Shown here one piece after another: positions 63,036 to 64,000 of a DNA stretch of 64,000 nucleotides. Numbering within the stretch: position 1 is the stretch's first letter; every line of letters begins with the position of its first letter. The notes under the pieces are model-generated. The model ran no database searches and was not told where the DNA came from. It saw nothing but the letters and a program-made list of their open reading frames with translations. The translations under genes and the position numbers were made by a program. Source of the DNA: Angiostrongylus vasorum (taxonomy: Eukaryota; Nematoda; Chromadorea; Rhabditida; Metastrongylidae); the NCBI GenBank assembly GCA_018806985.1, contig JADANN010000273.1, positions 434,001 through 498,000 of the forward strand, in the 5' to 3' direction.

Positions 63036-64000
63036 GTTTGTATTGTGGCACATGAGTGCTGGTGATATATTCCCATAGCATCAAACTACTTAGTTTCCCA
63101 TTAGTCTATGTGTAATTTAAGCTCTGAATCATAGACGCAGTTTTAGAACGTCGTATTACGTGGGTAACATGTGAATTATGAGCTCGTCCACCATTTTCGA
63201 GTTCCTCAATATTCGGTCCTTTTGTCGACTTGTGTCCAGTTTGATATCTAGCAGAATCTAGTCCGTTATTGCGCTAGTTCATTGTCGCCTTTATAGCCTC
63301 TGTATTGGATGATATGCCCGACATATCTGAACATCAACAATGTTCCACAGAGAAACTTCGATGGTGTTCCTCCGTATGCATTGACCCACTTTGGATCGAT
63401 TTATTGATTTACCCGGCGCTGACAATGAAGAGTTTCATCTTCTCTAAAGCTGTATTTTCTTCAACTTTTGCAAAACTTACTCGACCGCTCTAGAAATTCT
63501 ACATGTTCCATAAGATATATTATCCTAGACCTTTTTCACCACACTAGACTTTGATTTGATTTGATTTTTCCTATGTTTAGAATAAGTTATGTTATACGAA
63601 GTTGTTTTTTTTTTTGTTCAAGCAACTCCTAGCTTTAGGAATCTCGTATCTTCTCTATTTGCTTTCTGTGGAGAAGTAATAAGGGGCTTATATCTAGCAA
63701 ATACAATTAATAAACCGTTCTAGTTATTTAACGTATTTGTGCTTGAGTGAAAGTGGTCTTAACCGGTACAAGACCCACTTCTCTTGTTTCTCGATCACTT
63801 GTTCAATAGTTCTAAGAGCTCACAGACTGTTGGATCTAAAACACCCATCCTTGAAGCTATTTCTTCGATATTTGATTGAAAATCGTCTTCTGGTTTGCAT
63901 TGAGGCAGTGATTTCTGAACCGCGTCACAATTCGTGAAGTGCTAGTAGTAAGATGTCAATTATGACTTACTTCAAGTATTTGTAGAACGTCGAAGACAGA
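63036..64000. other. Nothing recognised
   Basis: AT-rich flank with short frames. No repeat family of the window recurs here. Confidence 0.35.

Overview
The window looks like a gene-poor, transposon-rich stretch of a nematode nuclear genome. A clade V (strongylid, hookworm-type) parasite is my best guess. Reasons: split genes with short introns and T-rich, CAG-ending acceptors, a ShKT-domain gene, and dense RTE-like LINEs, GIY-YIG Penelope-like elements (PLEs) and tRNA-derived SINEs. There is no bacterial-style operon, rRNA, CRISPR or free-standing tRNA gene. Most long ATG-initiated reading frames are shadows running through repeats. The real genes are short exons, many without an internal ATG, which I found from splice signals, phase agreement and family motifs.

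Recognised host genes: (1) the 3' end of a glutamate carboxypeptidase II (GCP2/NAALADase-like) gene, + strand, exons 3771-3991, 5217-5340 and 5787-5915; (2) a secreted modular gene, + strand 27854-33289, encoding an EGF-like domain, a ShKT domain and a nitrobindin/THAP4-type beta-barrel, all joined in consistent phase; (3) an acireductone dioxygenase (methionine salvage) gene, minus strand 48415-46988, with all four metal ligands but an unclear last exon. Weaker spliced gene candidates of unknown function lie at 14470-14976 (+), 18048-18480 (+), 39496-40285 (-), 40957-41317 (-), 50351-52306 (-) and 55700-56852 (+).

Mobile DNA by region: RTE-like LINE family 1 at 1-2290, 11975-13480, 16540-17500, 23930-25170, 25195-26730 and a nearly full-length but inactivated copy at 56930-60310. 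LINE family 2 at 10700-11890 and 36640-37905, plus four solitary copies of its 5' module (30735, 34000, 46225, 47570). Decayed PLEs at 20370-22640 and 35110-36545, and a GIY-YIG fragment at 10201-10458. At least three tRNA-headed SINE families share one central core. Two kinds of hairpin (foldback) elements recur, and in five cases are bounded by 12-bp direct repeats.

The genes are unrelated in function as far as can be seen. What ties the window together is transposon load: introns of the GCP2, nitrobindin-like and dioxygenase genes all carry insertions, several of them nested.
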